Of a DNA stretch of 64,000 nt, positions 56,589 through 64,000 are shown piece by piece. The notes under the pieces are model-generated. The model did not search any database and was not told where the DNA came from. It saw only the letters and a list, made by a program, of their open reading frames with translations. The DNA is taken from NCBI RefSeq assembly GCF_002197645.1, contig NZ_CP021874.1, forward strand, positions 3,596,001 to 3,660,000, read 5' to 3'. Both the position numbers and the translations under genes were made by a program. This DNA comes from Enterococcus wangshanyuanii. Lineage in GTDB: Bacteria; Bacillota; Bacilli; Lactobacillales; Enterococcaceae. Position 1 is the stretch's first letter, and each line of letters starts with the position of its first letter.

Positions 56589-56918
56589 ATGAAAATTATT
56601 TTAGCGATTGTCCAAGACAAAGACAGTAACCGTTTAGCCAATGAGTTTATCGATGCAAATATTCGTGCAACGAAGTTGTCGTCGACCGGAGGCTTTTTGA
56701 AAGCTGGAAATAGCACGTTTATCGTTGGTATCGATGATGAACGTGTAGAAGAAGCATTAGAGTTGATCAAACAAACCTGCCAGTCTCGTAAACAATATGT
56801 GTCAACACCAGTGACATTGGATATTACGATGGATGGTCAAGTACCTTATCCTGTAGAGGTCGAGGTTGGAGGAGCAACAGTCTTTGTACTCCCAGTAGAA
56901 GGATTCCACCAATATTAA
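56589..56918 (+). CDS. darA: Cyclic-di-AMP receptor, PII-like (DarA/PstA)
   Basis: A 109-residue PII-like trimeric protein that binds c-di-AMP. Key parts are MKIILAIVQDKDSNRLANEF, the ligand-contact segment IRATKLSSTGGFLKAGNSTF, VGIDDERVEEALELI and the glycine-rich end VEVGGATVFVLPVEGFHQY. The ATG at 56589 fits the SD aggaagg; a TTG two codons earlier is less likely. The tmk-darA-holB order is conserved in Firmicutes. Its output partner is unknown. Confidence 0.95.
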   Translation: MKIILAIVQDKDSNRLANEFIDANIRATKLSSTGGFLKAGNSTFIVGIDDERVEEALELIKQTCQSRKQYVSTPVTLDITMDGQVPYPVEVEVGGATVFVLPVEGFHQY

Positions 56919-56919
56919 G

Positions 56920-57870
56920 ATGAATGAAGCACAATACTTAAGTGAGCAGCAGCCGTTGCTTTACCAACAACTTCAAAAAAGCTTTGAGCATGGTCGTCTT
57001 GCCCATGCTTATCTTTTTGAAGGGGATACAGGAACTGGTAAAAAAGATTTCGGGTTGTGGATGGCGAAGCATGTTTTTTGTACCAATTTGATAGATAATA
57101 CTCCTTGTAACCAGTGCAACAACTGTTTGAGGATCAATGACAATGAACATCCTGATGTGTTGCGCGTAGCCCCAGATGGTCAAACGATCAAGGTCGATCA
57201 GATCAGAGCATTAAAAGCAGAGTTCAGTAAAAGTGGTGTGGAAACAGCGCAAAAGGTTTTCTTGATCGAGCAGGCAGATAAAATGAGCATTGGAGCAGCG
57301 AATAGTTTGTTGAAATTTTTGGAAGAGCCGGAAGGAAAAATCTTGGCGATTTTGGAAACAAATTCATTAGCAAAAATTTTACCAACCATTCAGTCGCGTT
57401 GTCAGGTACTGCATTTTCAGCCACTTGTAAAAGAAAAATTGATTCATGCTCTGACAGAAACTGGCATCAGTAAAAATAGTGCAGCTATTTTAGCAGAACT
57501 AACAAATAGTTTTGACAAAGCAGTTGAATTATCCAAGGATGAATGGTTTAATGAAGCTAGGGAAGTTATGCAGCAATGGTTTGATTATTTGATCAAAGAT
57601 GATCTGCAGGCCTTTGTATATGTTCAAAAAAAGATGATCAAAGTCTTTAAAGAAAAAGAACAGCAAGCATTGAGTTTTGATGTACTACTTGCTTTTTACC
57701 GTAAACAGCTCACTGACAGTGTCTCTCAAGAACAGCTCAAACGTGTGATCGAACAACAGGCGCAACGAATCGAGCTGATTTTAAAAGCACGCCAAAAATG
57801 GGAAGCAAATGTCAGCTGGCAAAGTGTTTGCGAGCAATTAGTGATCCGAATGATTCACCCTAAAACATAA
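56920..57870 (+). CDS. holB: DNA polymerase III subunit delta'
   Basis: A 316-residue clamp-loader component. The ATPase-like fold is intact (HAYLFEGDTGTGKKDFGLWM in place of Walker A, zinc site CNQCNNC, VFLIEQADKMSIGAANSLLK for Walker B/sensor, IQSRCQVLHF). It starts one base after darA. Together with DnaX it links the two replication blocks of this window. Confidence 0.93.
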   Translation: MNEAQYLSEQQPLLYQQLQKSFEHGRLAHAYLFEGDTGTGKKDFGLWMAKHVFCTNLIDNTPCNQCNNCLRINDNEHPDVLRVAPDGQTIKVDQIRALKAEFSKSGVETAQKVFLIEQADKMSIGAANSLLKFLEEPEGKILAILETNSLAKILPTIQSRCQVLHFQPLVKEKLIHALTETGISKNSAAILAELTNSFDKAVELSKDEWFNEAREVMQQWFDYLIKDDLQAFVYVQKKMIKVFKEKEQQALSFDVLLAFYRKQLTDSVSQEQLKRVIEQQAQRIELILKARQKWEANVSWQSVCEQLVIRMIHPKT

Positions 57871-57884
57871 ATAGGAGGAAGAAA

Positions 57885-58724
57885 ATGGTAGAAGTAGTAG
57901 GAGTTCGTTTCCGTGAAGCTGGTCACATCTATTATTTTGCTCCTGGAAAATCAGAGTATTTTTACAATGATAAAGTTCTTGTGGAGTCACAGCAGTCTAA
58001 ACAGCTGGCCACAGTTGCGATACCTAAAAAAACAGTCGATCCGGAAGATTTGCCGGAAGAATTGAAGCCCATTTTAAATAAAGCATCAGAAACAGATCTA
58101 GAAAAAGAACAAAAAAATGTGGATGATGCACAAGCTGCATTAAGTGTGGCAAAAGAGAAGATTCGTGCGCATGATTTGGAGATGAAATTGATTCGTGTCG
58201 AATATACTTTTGACCGCAGCAAAATGATTTTCTATTTTACCGCAGATGGACGAATCGATTTTCGTGAATTGGTCAAAGATCTAGCTGCGATTTTTCGTAC
58301 AAGGATCGAATTACGCCAAATCGGTGTCAGAGATGAAGCAAAAATTTTAGGTGGAATCGGTCCCTGCGGCAGACAATTATGCTGTTCAACTTTTTTAGGT
58401 GACTTTATGCCAGTATCGATCAAGATGGCCAAAGATCAAGGACTATCGTTGAATCCTGTAAAAATTTCTGGTTTATGCGGGCGCTTGATGTGCTGCTTGA
58501 AATACGAAAATGATGAATATGAAGCAGCGAAAAAAGAATTACCTGACTATGGAAAAGATGTCATGACACCAGATGGCAAAGGCCGAGTAGTCGGCTTGAA
58601 TCTTTTAAGTCGAATCATCAAAGTTCGTTTAGTCGGACGTGAAACGGCCGTCGAATACGACTATGAAGAAATCAAAGAAGCAACAGAAAAAGCACAAGCT
58701 GAAAAAGGTGATCAGAATGGATAA
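57885..58724 (+). CDS. ricT: RicT/YaaT, PSP1-domain subunit of the Ric complex
   Basis: A 279-residue PSP1-domain protein. Bacillus RicT with RicA and RicF carries [4Fe-4S] clusters and promotes RNase Y-dependent mRNA maturation. Cysteine motifs here are [16 protein letters not shown] and [17 protein letters not shown], matching the family. The N-terminus is [16 protein letters not shown]. The 3' end overlaps yabA by eight bases. SD ataggagga. Confidence 0.95.
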   Translation: MVEVVGVRFREAGHIYYFAPGKSEYFYNDKVLVESQQSKQLATVAIPKKTVDPEDLPEELKPILNKASETDLEKEQKNVDDAQAALSVAKEKIRAHDLEMKLIRVEYTFDRSKMIFYFTADGRIDFRELVKDLAAIFRTRIELRQIGVRDEAKILGGIGPCGRQLCCSTFLGDFMPVSIKMAKDQGLSLNPVKISGLCGRLMCCLKYENDEYEAAKKELPDYGKDVMTPDGKGRVVGLNLLSRIIKVRLVGRETAVEYDYEEIKEATEKAQAEKGDQNG

Positions 58725-59073
58725 GCGTTCTTTATACGATGGACTGAGTTCTCTTGAAACGGATTTGCAGGGAACTTTAGGACAATTATCCGAAATCAAA
58801 GAAGCACTTCATGAGTTAGTCGAAAAAAATACAACGCTTGAGATAGAGAACCAGCGATTGCGTGAGCATTTACAAGAAGTCACGAAGCTTTCAGAAAATC
58901 CTGATGATCTTACAGACCCAGCAAAACAAGAGCTATCTAAATCTCGTATGAATTTAGAAAAGCTTTATGAAGAAGGGTTTCATGTATGTAATATTTTATA
59001 TGGTTCTCGTCGCGAAAATGATGAAGAGTGTGCTTTTTGTTTAGATGTGATTTATGGTGAACGATACAAATAA
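58717..59073 (+). CDS. yabA: DNA replication initiation control protein YabA
   Basis: A 118-residue protein that restrains DnaA by binding DnaA and DnaN. The N-terminal part is a tetramer-forming coiled coil ([20 protein letters not shown] and following heptads); the C-terminal zinc domain has [20 protein letters not shown] with His and three Cys. The ATG at 58717 overlaps the ricT stop, with SD aaaaaggtg. Confidence 0.95.
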   Translation: MDKRSLYDGLSSLETDLQGTLGQLSEIKEALHELVEKNTTLEIENQRLREHLQEVTKLSENPDDLTDPAKQELSKSRMNLEKLYEEGFHVCNILYGSRRENDEECAFCLDVIYGERYK

Positions 59074-59088
59074 AAATTAGACATGGAA

Positions 59089-59130
59089 AGTGTAAAACAG
59101 TAGCTAATCTACATTTGTTTTGCACTTTTA
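59089..59130 (+). terminator. Terminator after yabA
   Basis: Arms gtgtaaaaca and tgttttgcac with tail ttttag. A second small hairpin (gggaataaa / tttatccc, 59146-59163) with a T-run follows and overlaps the rsmI leader. Confidence 0.72.
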
Positions 59131-59191
59131 GTCCTCAAAGAGGCTGGGAATAAAGTATTTATCCCACCTTTTTTGTGTAAAAGGAGAACGT

Positions 59192-60055
59192 ATGCAAAAG
59201 CAAAAAAGTTTTGATTCAGCTAATCTAGGACAGCTATACTTAGTGCCGACTCCAATTGGAAATCTGGAAGATATGAGTGTTCGCTGTATCAAGATTTTGA
59301 AAGAAGCGACGATCATTGCAAGTGAGGATACCAGAAATACACAGAAATTGTTGAATCATTTTGAGATTTCTACCCCTCAGGTCAGTTTTCATGAACACAA
59401 TTATAAAGAACGGATTCCGCAGTTTATCGAACGGTTAGTGTCAGGGGAAACGATCGCACAAGTCAGTGATGCAGGGATGCCGTCCATCAGTGATCCGGGT
59501 CATGAATTAGTGACTGCTTGTATTGAAAATGATATCAAAGTCATTGCACTTCCTGGTCCAACTGCTGGAATTACAGCTTTGATCGCCTCTGGGTTATCCC
59601 CACAGCCATTCACTTTTTATGGTTTTTTACCACGAAAGAAAAAAGAACAGATCGAGAGCCTGGAGCAGTTGAAGCAAAATCGACCAACGCAGATTTTTTA
59701 TGAATCTCCTCACCGAATCGCAACCACAGTGAAGCATGTTGCAGAAGTTTTTGGAGAAGAACGGAAGGCTGTGATCTGCCGGGAACTGACGAAGCTCCAT
59801 GAAGAATATCTAAGAGGAACGTTGGCTGAACTAAGAGATTACTTAGCTGAGCACACATTAAAAGGTGAGTGCTGTCTCTTAGTGGAGGGTTTTACTGGAG
59901 AAACAGATATTCAAGAAGAGTTGAACCTATCTATCAAAGAACACATAGCTTTTTTGATGGATGAAGGACTATCCTCAAAAGAAGCAATCAAAGAAGTCGC
60001 TAAACAAAGAAACTTAAAAAAACAAGAAGTTTATAAAGAATATCATATCAATTGA
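59192..60055 (+). CDS. rsmI: 16S rRNA (cytidine1402-2'-O)-methyltransferase
   Basis: A 287-residue SAM-dependent tetrapyrrole-methylase-fold enzyme modifying C1402 of 16S rRNA. Characteristic stretches are LYLVPTPIGNLEDMSVRCI, IASEDTRNTQKLLNHF, QVSDAGMPSISDPGHELV and LPGPTAGITALIASGL. It is followed by the C-terminal HTH-like part. SD aaaaggaga. Conserved position behind yabA. Confidence 0.97.
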   Translation: MQKQKSFDSANLGQLYLVPTPIGNLEDMSVRCIKILKEATIIASEDTRNTQKLLNHFEISTPQVSFHEHNYKERIPQFIERLVSGETIAQVSDAGMPSISDPGHELVTACIENDIKVIALPGPTAGITALIASGLSPQPFTFYGFLPRKKKEQIESLEQLKQNRPTQIFYESPHRIATTVKHVAEVFGEERKAVICRELTKLHEEYLRGTLAELRDYLAEHTLKGECCLLVEGFTGETDIQEELNLSIKEHIAFLMDEGLSSKEAIKEVAKQRNLKKQEVYKEYHIN

Positions 60056-60109
60056 TTTTTTTTAGAATAATGTACCGTTATTATTTTTCTTTTCTTTTTT
60101 AAATTTAAA

Positions 60110-60150
60110 AAAAGCCCAAAACTTACTATTTAATTTTGGGCTGTTTTTTT
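60110..60150 (+). terminator. Terminator of rsmI
   Basis: Arms aagcccaaaa and attttgggct form a 10-pair stem followed by g and a run of seven T's. Confidence 0.9.
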
Positions 60151-60294
60151 CTCTTATATTTATCGTTTTTCAAAAAAATATGATATAAATATCTAGTTCT
60201 TTTGTTGTAAAATGTAAGTATTAAGTTTTGTATTCTTTCTTTAAGGAATAAAAAAATTTGATAAATGTGCCGAGTGTAAAAAAGGAGAAAAATC

Positions 60295-61776
60295 ATGGAT
60301 AAGAAAAGAATAGTTGCGTTAGTTCTAATGGTTTTGAGTATTGTTGTTTTTGGGGAAACAACAGAAGCGGCTCAACTCGATTTACCAGTCAATACAATTA
60401 CAGGTTCCGTTTATCAAGACATCAATGAAAACGGAGTGATGGAGCTGAAAAATTTTGAGATCACAGTTCCAAAACAAGAAGTTCGTTTGTATCGTTCATT
60501 AGCTGATGCACAACAAGACCAACAGGTTATTAGTACGACTAGCACGAATGCAGTCGGTGTGTTTAGCTTTACGAAATTAAAACGAGGAGAGTATTATATT
60601 CGTTATGATTTTGATAAAGCGTATCGTACAGTTGATTTTACGCAAAGTGCGTTGGATGATGCTGGTCTTCCAATCAGCGGAATTGCAAAAATTGATGTAA
60701 CAAATCGCTTGAAGTTGTTATATACAATCGATCTTCCGCAAAAGCGCGTGACGAATTTGGAAATTTTACCTTTTGAAGATAAAAACTGGAATGGATTAAT
60801 GGACCCGGAAGAAGCGATTATGGATGGCAAGACAATGATCATTTTGAATGTTCGTCGTTTTTCTGAAGTTATCAAGAATAAAGAACTTGATGGTTTGGAT
60901 GTATCCAAATTGCTTTCGGGTGCTCTAGGAGGCAATCTTGACCTCTCAGATGCGATTTATTTTAGAACAACAAAAAATGGTCAGATCATAAATATGCCGG
61001 ACGTCACTTCCGATCTATATATTATTATCCGTTCACCATTTGATCTGACTTTATCATCAATGGTTAACAATCTCACGAAGATCAATGCATTGCTGGCTAT
61101 TATACAGGGCGGCGATCTTGAGGCCATTTTGAATGATCCGGAATTGATTGCGGCGGGTGATATCGATACAAATTCAGATAATGAGTATATCCATCTGTTA
61201 GCATCGATCTTACCGAAAATAGCAGATGAAGTAGATAAAATCAACTACAATGAAATCATTGGAGAAGATAATGCTGCTGTGATCACGAAAACGACCAATC
61301 AGTTACGAGCAATTGAAACGTTACTTAAAAAGATTCCTGCGATGCGCTTTGTCAAAGTAGATCATTTCGGGAATAGTTATGATTTAACAGGTATGAAATT
61401 CAAACGTACAAATCAGTTTTTCTTTGGCATAAAAAAATATGCAACCTTATCAGGATATGCATTTAATGATAAGAATAAAAATGGAAAAAAAGATCTATTA
61501 GAAAGACTACAATCGATCGATCTAACTATTTATGATGCTAAAGGAAATGTTTTGAGTACTGTAAAAACACCAGCTAGCATCGGTGAATACAAATTGATCA
61601 ACTTACCTTATGACCAAGCTCTTTATCTAGGAATCCCTGAAAACCTAACTAGTTCGACAGCAATGACTGTAGATAAACCAGCAGCATTAGCAGATAAGAA
61701 TATCATTGGTGAATACTATATAGAAGGAACTTCAGGAAACGCTAGTTTAAAACAAGATATCGGTATCATTAATTAA
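60295..61776 (+). CDS. Secreted protein with two SdrD-B-like repeats
   Basis: A 493-residue exported protein. Residues 1-26 are a signal peptide (IVALVLMVLSIVVFGETTEA). Two SdrD-B/Cna-B-like domains are visible: residues about 35-120 (ITGSVYQDINENGVME, VRLYRS, GVFSFTKLKRGEYYIRYDFD) and about 390-480 (LSGYAFNDKNKNGKKDLLER, LTIYDAKGN, GEYKLINLPY). DxNxNG loops suggest Ca2+ binding. A third DKNWNGLMDPEE loop lies at about 160. The middle is helical and unrecognised. No LPXTG or membrane anchor is present, so the protein is free or bound through partners. Monocistronic. Confidence 0.75.
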   Translation: MDKKRIVALVLMVLSIVVFGETTEAAQLDLPVNTITGSVYQDINENGVMELKNFEITVPKQEVRLYRSLADAQQDQQVISTTSTNAVGVFSFTKLKRGEYYIRYDFDKAYRTVDFTQSALDDAGLPISGIAKIDVTNRLKLLYTIDLPQKRVTNLEILPFEDKNWNGLMDPEEAIMDGKTMIILNVRRFSEVIKNKELDGLDVSKLLSGALGGNLDLSDAIYFRTTKNGQIINMPDVTSDLYIIIRSPFDLTLSSMVNNLTKINALLAIIQGGDLEAILNDPELIAAGDIDTNSDNEYIHLLASILPKIADEVDKINYNEIIGEDNAAVITKTTNQLRAIETLLKKIPAMRFVKVDHFGNSYDLTGMKFKRTNQFFFGIKKYATLSGYAFNDKNKNGKKDLLERLQSIDLTIYDAKGNVLSTVKTPASIGEYKLINLPYDQALYLGIPENLTSSTAMTVDKPAALADKNIIGEYYIEGTSGNASLKQDIGIIN

Positions 61777-61803
61777 TCAGAGAAATAGATTGTCTCGGCA
61801 CAT

Positions 61804-61843
61804 AAAAAAGGATTGAAACGATAACTGTTTCAGTCCTTTTTTA
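61804..61843 (+). terminator. Terminator of the SdrD-B-like gene
   Basis: Arms aaaaaagga-tt-gaaac and gtttc-ag-tcctttttt pair with a small internal loop; tail ttataat. Confidence 0.85.
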
Positions 61844-61869
61844 TAATGAAATCGCTCTATTGGTATAGA

Positions 61870-61886
61870 TGTCATTTTTCATCACG
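61870..61886 (+). promoter_or_regulatory. Candidate GlnR/TnrA site upstream of amt
   Basis: tgtcatttttcatcacg matches TGTNAN7TNACA except for the last base. It is placed 149 bases before the amt start codon. GlnR control of amtB-glnK is usual in Firmicutes; the site is a by-eye match. Confidence 0.45.
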
Positions 61887-62018
61887 TGAATTGTCAGAAA
61901 AATCAAATTATTTTTCGTTTTCAAGTTATTTTCATTAGGAAAATGAAAGGAAGGATGCTAAAATAACCGACAAAGCTAAATGAAGGTTGGCTTACTTTTT
62001 ATAATGGAGGGGTTTTTG

Positions 62019-63236
62019 ATGGAAGCAGGAAATATTGCGTTTATTTTGATTTGTTCGGGTATGGTATTTTTGATGACACCTGCATTGGCTTTTTTTTACG
62101 GAGGTTTGGAACGGCGGAAAAATATTTTAAATACCATGATGATGGTCATCTGTGTAATGGGTTTAGCCTCAGTATTATGGGTGATGATCGGCTATTCTTT
62201 ATCTTTTAGCGGCTCAAATGAGTTTATCGGGAATTTAGACAAGCTATTTTTTAATCATGTATCGTTGACTGAAGGGGAAAAAATTCCAGAAGCGTTGTTC
62301 GCTGGCTTTCAGATGATGTTTGCATTGATTACAACGGCGATCATTACAGGAGCTGTGGTTGGCCGAATGCGCTTTTCCGCGATCTTTTTATTTATCGGGA
62401 TTTGGTCGCTGGTTGTTTATTATCCGATGGCTCATATGGTGTGGGGCGGCGGTTTTTTAGATAAAATTGGTTCGATCGATTTTGCTGGCGGAAATGTTGT
62501 GCATATCAGTTCTGGCATTTCCGGTTTAGTTTTAGCTATGGTTTTAGGGCAACGCCGTGAATATCATCAAACAGAATACCGGCCGCATAATATTCCGTTT
62601 GTCGTCTTGGGAGCAGGTCTGCTCTGGTTTGGCTGGTTTGGTTTTAATGCAGGCTCGGCGTTAGCTGCTGACAGCTTAGCGATCCATGCGATGTTGACGA
62701 CCAATACGGCGGCTGCGAGCGGCATGTTATCATGGATGCTTTTAGAGAAATGGAAAATTGGTAAACCCACAGTTGTAGGTGCTTGTACGGGAGCTGTTGT
62801 AGGATTAGTTGCGATCACGCCTGGAGCCGGTTTTGTATCTCTTTGGAGTTCTTTTATCCTGGGAGCGTTAGTCAGTCCATTTTGTTATTTCTTCATTTCA
62901 TTTGTCAAACATAAAATTGGGTACGATGATGCCTTAGATGCGTTTGGCTGTCATGGTGTTGGCGGTGTATTTGGCGGGATCATGACAGGTATTTTTGCTG
63001 ATCCAGCAATTGGTGGAAAAACAGGCTTATTGTATGGCGGAACAGAATTATTTCTCGCGCAAGTTGCCAGTATTGTTTTTACATTGATTTTTGCAGGAGC
63101 AGCCAGCTTCTTGATCATCAAGGGAATCCAGCTGTTCATGCCGATCCGTGTTTCAGCAAGTGAAGAAGCATTAGGATTAGACCGGATCGAGCATGATGAA
63201 ACTGCCTATCCGACCTTTATGGGACTAGATTCGTAG
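62019..63236 (+). CDS. amt: Ammonium transporter, Amt family
   Basis: A 405-residue ammonium channel with about 11 membrane segments. Family signatures are TPALAFFYGGLERRKNILNT, YYPMAHMVWGGGFL (pore entry and twin-His region first half), DFAGGNVVHISSGISGLVLA, and DAFGCHGVGGVFGGIMTGIF containing the second pore His. The ATG at 62019 follows SD ggagggg at six bases; a longer in-frame ATG at 61980 lacks an SD and would add a non-conserved extension. It pairs with the PII gene 10 bp downstream. Confidence 0.96.
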   Translation: MEAGNIAFILICSGMVFLMTPALAFFYGGLERRKNILNTMMMVICVMGLASVLWVMIGYSLSFSGSNEFIGNLDKLFFNHVSLTEGEKIPEALFAGFQMMFALITTAIITGAVVGRMRFSAIFLFIGIWSLVVYYPMAHMVWGGGFLDKIGSIDFAGGNVVHISSGISGLVLAMVLGQRREYHQTEYRPHNIPFVVLGAGLLWFGWFGFNAGSALAADSLAIHAMLTTNTAAASGMLSWMLLEKWKIGKPTVVGACTGAVVGLVAITPGAGFVSLWSSFILGALVSPFCYFFISFVKHKIGYDDALDAFGCHGVGGVFGGIMTGIFADPAIGGKTGLLYGGTELFLAQVASIVFTLIFAGAASFLIIKGIQLFMPIRVSASEEALGLDRIEHDETAYPTFMGLDS

Positions 63237-63246
63237 GAGGAAAACA

Positions 63247-63588
63247 ATGAAAAAAGTAGAAGCTATCATTCAGCAAGAAAAGTTAGAAGAATTGAAACTC
63301 GCTTTAGATCAAAAATTGGATACAACAGGAATGACTGTCACACAAGTATTGGGATGTGGTAATCAAAAAGGATTAAAAGAGTATGTCCGAGGACAAGAGA
63401 TCATCACAACACTTTTACCTAAAGTAGTTGTTAGTTTTGTTGTCTTTGATGAAAAAGTAGAGGACATCATCCAGTTGATTTTGAGTATTTGTCAAACTGG
63501 AGAAGTTGGAGATGGAAAAATTTTTGTCTCTCCAATAGAAGAAGCGATTCGAATCAGAACAGGTGAACGAGGAAAAGAAGCAATATAG
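63247..63588 (+). CDS. glnK: PII signal transduction protein, GlnK-like, with divergent T-loop
   Basis: A 113-residue PII-family trimer that gates Amt. The start KKVEAIIQQEKLEELKLALD, the strand KVVVSFVVFDEKVEDII, the B-loop TGEVGDGKIFVSPIEEAIRI and the terminal RTGERGKEAI match PII. The T-loop reads NQKGLKEYVRGQEIITTLLP in place of the common KGxTELYRGAEYxVDFLP, so the uridylylation-type Tyr51 context is changed. The amt-glnK pairing indicates direct control of ammonium uptake by ADP/ATP and 2-oxoglutarate. Confidence 0.93.
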   Translation: MKKVEAIIQQEKLEELKLALDQKLDTTGMTVTQVLGCGNQKGLKEYVRGQEIITTLLPKVVVSFVVFDEKVEDIIQLILSICQTGEVGDGKIFVSPIEEAIRIRTGERGKEAI

Positions 63589-63590
63589 AT

Positions 63591-63634
63591 TAAAAAGACA
63601 GGGCATTCTGAAAAGGATGCTCTGTCTTTTTAAC
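63591..63634 (+). terminator. Terminator of amt-glnK
   Basis: Arms aaaaagacagggcat and atgctctgtcttttt form a 15-base stem with one G-U pair. Confidence 0.9.
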
Positions 63635-63724
63635 CAACTATTTATGAAATCAATTTTGGTTGTAAATGAACAGACGTTCGTATATAATGAAGACATAAAT
63701 GAAAATGGAGACAGGGGTTAATTC

Positions 63725-64000
63725 ATGATAATCGGAGATGCTTTATATGGACATTTTGAAATAGAAGAAGTACTGGAACAGCTGATTTTATCCGATGAGG
63801 TTCAGCGATTAAAAGATGTACATATGGCTGGTCCAGCCTATTTACAAAATCCAGCATGGGATGAAACACGTTACGAACATTCTCTTGGCGTGATGCTATT
63901 GATCAGAAAGCTGGGAGGTACGTTGGAAGAACAAATAGCCGGCTTGCTTCACGATATTTCCCATACGGCATTTTCTCACGTGATCGACCTAGCATTGGAA
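63725..64000 (+). CDS. HD-domain phosphohydrolase (3' end outside window)
   Basis: The first 92 residues of a gene that runs off the right edge. The HD-domain signature is ETRYEHSLGVMLLI followed by GLLHDISHTAFSHVID, which supplies the His, His-Asp and downstream residues for metal binding. Such proteins hydrolyse nucleotides or phosphoesters. SD ggagacagggg precedes the ATG. The complete length and any second domain cannot be seen. Confidence 0.82.
   Translation, partial: MIIGDALYGHFEIEEVLEQLILSDEVQRLKDVHMAGPAYLQNPAWDETRYEHSLGVMLLIRKLGGTLEEQIAGLLHDISHTAFSHVIDLALE

Noticed and set aside
59140..59170. Fourth copy of the dispersed repeat (aggctgggaataaagtattta)
   Set aside because: Only about 20 bases resemble the repeat start and the ccgagaa block and 3' hairpin are missing; more simply a small terminator hairpin.

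Overview
This window looks like the chromosome of a low-GC lactic acid bacterium, most likely an Enterococcus. The grounds are the gene content and order: a glpK-glpO-glpF glycerol oxidase operon with the HPr-phosphorylatable His232 in GlpK, a galK-galE-galT-galR Leloir operon, two Mga-type regulators, a DUF3042 micro-gene, the MTHFS-rhomboid-YqgQ-glucokinase-rhodanese block, and the dnaX-ebfC-recR / tmk-darA-holB-ricT-yabA-rsmI replication block. No rRNA, tRNA, transposase, prophage or CRISPR array was recognised. Family names come from reading the protein sequences; no database search was run.

Left part (1-12.3 kb): a single-strand run of 15 closely packed genes for a glycyl-radical bacterial microcompartment (BMC) that degrades choline. 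CutC carries every catalytic residue of choline trimethylamine-lyase at the same numbers I recall for the Desulfovibrio enzyme, and its activase CutD follows. The rest supplies shell proteins (EutS-like, GrpU-like, EutN-like vertex, two PduA/EutM-like hexamers, one with an unusual tail), an alcohol dehydrogenase, an acylating aldehyde dehydrogenase, a PduL phosphotransacylase, EutQ and EutJ. Predicted flow: choline to trimethylamine plus acetaldehyde; acetaldehyde to acetyl-CoA and ethanol with cofactor recycling; acetyl-CoA to acetyl-phosphate to acetate. Three members look like retained but catalytically dead paralogues: a Cys-less aldehyde dehydrogenase, an EutP/PduV-like protein with a broken P-loop, and an EutT-like protein without the Cys motif. 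The locus continues beyond the left edge, so its promoter, any transporter and any trimeric shell protein cannot be seen. It ends at a strong terminator.

12.3-24.3 kb: a water-forming-type NADH oxidase, a DUF924 protein, a secreted YusW-like protein, a DeoR regulator with an M24 peptidase-like protein, a multidomain GH24 muramidase, and a LytR-CpsA-Psr (LCP) cell-wall ligase preceded by what reads as a complete M-box magnesium riboswitch with terminator and antiterminator. A Cys-less NADH-oxidase-like flavoprotein coupled to an Mga-type regulator follows.

24.3-39.4 kb: the glycerol operon glpK-glpO-glpF behind a cre-like site and two tandem copies of a hairpin-forming repeat of about 120 bp, then a Na/Pi cotransporter, a P-loop kinase-like gene, a lipase-like hydrolase, the folate/rhomboid/glucokinase block, DUF488, a large FAD/NAD(P)-binding protein, a GNAT acetyltransferase and DUF3042.

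39.4-47.0 kb: the galactose operon from a consensus promoter flanked by two palindromes, a sortase-like surface protein with an Ig-like domain, and a second Mga-type regulator.

47-64 kb: dnaX-ebfC, then a roughly 2.9-kb interruption before recR that holds a HAD phosphatase, a decayed LXG (type VII secretion) toxin cassette and its surviving putative immunity gene. A decayed cold-shock gene, a membrane/coiled-coil protein, an O-methyltransferase, the tmk-to-rsmI block, a secreted SdrD-B-like protein, an Amt-PII ammonium pair and a truncated HD-domain hydrolase complete the window.
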